Source: Neptuniibacter sp.
GTDB taxonomy: Bacteria > Pseudomonadota > Gammaproteobacteria > Pseudomonadales > Balneatricaceae
Reading direction: 5' to 3'
Assembly: GCA_030149405.1 (NCBI GenBank)
Contig: JASBRM010000091.1
Span: 1 to 6,268 of the forward strand
Length of the DNA stretch: 6,268 bases
Below are positions 5,711 through 6,268 of this stretch, piece after piece. A program made the translations under genes and the position numbers. The first letter of the stretch is position 1. Every line of letters begins with the position of its first letter. The notes below the pieces were generated by a model. It saw only the letters and a program-made list of their open reading frames with translations, ran no database searches and was not told where the DNA came from.

Positions 5711-6268
5711 ATGTTCGGAAGTGGAATGAAGCAGGTATGGGTAGTCATTATTGCCCTAGTAGTAGTTGGTTGTACTCCTGGAGGCACTAAGACATCTGAT
5801 GACCGTACCGCTTACGAAGCTTATTCACGATTAGGTTTCGAATATCTGCAGGCTGGTGATACTGCCAATGCCAAAATTTCCTTCAATCGTTCGTTGGAAT
5901 TACGTTCTGGTTATGCGGAAGCTTATAATGGTTTGGCGTTGACCTTTCAGTTGGAAGGCGATGACCAGTTGGCTGAGGATTACTTCCGCAAAGCGACTAA
6001 ACTGGAACCATCTTCAGCAATGATGCACAACAATTTTGGTGCATTTTTGTTTTCTAAAGGGCGTTTCCAGGAAGCTTGTGTTGAGTTAGCACGAGCTACT
6101 GAAGACCCCTTCTACCATCTACGTGCTCAGGCTTTTGAAAACCTTGGTCGTTGCTATCAAAACATCAAACGTATAGATGCAGCTAAACATGCATTTAAAC
6201 GCGCTTTGCAAGTTTCATCTTCTGGGAGACCTGTTTCTTTAGTAGAGCTGGCAGATATCAACCTTGTG
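5711..6268 (+). CDS. pilW: Type IV pilus biogenesis lipoprotein PilW/PilF, TPR protein, 3' end outside window
   Basis: The frame is open to the right edge (186 codons). The product starts MFGSGMKQVWVVIIALVVVGC: a basic residue, a hydrophobic core and the lipobox VVGC with Cys21 as the lipidated residue. Thr at +2 favours outer-membrane sorting by Lol. TPR repeats follow at about residues 38-68, 69-103, 104-136 and 139-171, e.g. LGFEYLQAGDTANAKISFNR and FENLGRCYQN. The P. aeruginosa homologue PilF (about 250 residues, six TPRs) is a pilotin needed for PilQ secretin assembly, so about 65 residues are probably missing here. Start choice: ATG 5711 has AGGAA at 5697-5701; ATG 5726 (MKQVWVV) gives a more typical 16-residue signal peptide but has GGAAG only 4 nt away. 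An in-frame TAG at 5696 excludes anything longer. It lies 15 nt after rlmN, probably cotranscribed. Confidence 0.9.
   Translation, partial: MFGSGMKQVWVVIIALVVVGCTPGGTKTSDDRTAYEAYSRLGFEYLQAGDTANAKISFNRSLELRSGYAEAYNGLALTFQLEGDDQLAEDYFRKATKLEPSSAMMHNNFGAFLFSKGRFQEACVELARATEDPFYHLRAQAFENLGRCYQNIKRIDAAKHAFKRALQVSSSGRPVSLVELADINLV

Noticed and set aside
5536..5787. - strand reading frame across the rlmN/pilW junction
   Set aside because: It overlaps the conserved RlmN C-terminus and the lipoprotein signal peptide, and its product has no recognisable features.

Overview
The window is a stretch of gammaproteobacterial core chromosome, all on the + strand. It carries the distal part of the isc iron-sulfur cluster assembly operon, followed by ndk, rlmN and a type IV pilus TPR lipoprotein gene. 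The linkage isc operon–ndk–rlmN–pilF/pilW is the one I recall from Pseudomonas. The base composition looks lower than in Pseudomonas (mid-40s % GC by eye), so I infer a marine Oceanospirillales/Pseudomonadales-type organism, without naming a genus. No mobile element, CRISPR array, tRNA or rRNA was seen.

Layout: the last 44 codons of iscS (1-135), then iscU (163-546), iscA (583-909), hscB (927-1454), hscA (1464-3341), fdx (3341-3679, start overlapping the hscA stop by one base) and iscX (3690-3890). A compact intrinsic terminator at 3911-3933 closes the operon. A 198-bp gap before ndk holds that terminator, a consensus -10 box with a GC-rich discriminator, and a leader of about 100 nt with inverted repeats. 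ndk (4089-4496) is followed by a GC-rich hairpin lacking a U-tract (4503-4531), then rlmN (4562-5695). The pilus lipoprotein gene starts at 5711 and runs off the right edge.

The isc genes form one pathway. IscS (cysteine desulfurase) supplies sulfur, IscU is the scaffold, Fdx supplies electrons, and HscA/HscB release the cluster from IscU. IscA is an A-type carrier or iron donor, and IscX modulates IscS. All expected cluster ligands and motifs are present: IscU Cys37/63/106 and LPPVK, IscA Cys35/100/102, HscB HPD, and Fdx Cys42/48/51/87. RlmN needs a [4Fe-4S] cluster, so it is also a client of this pathway.

I found no undescribed protein system. The least expected signal is RNA-level: inverted repeats at the iscS/iscU and iscU/iscA borders, plus a 15-bp near-perfect hairpin inside the start of hscB. 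The structured ndk leader is a second candidate. These are read by eye and were not folded computationally.
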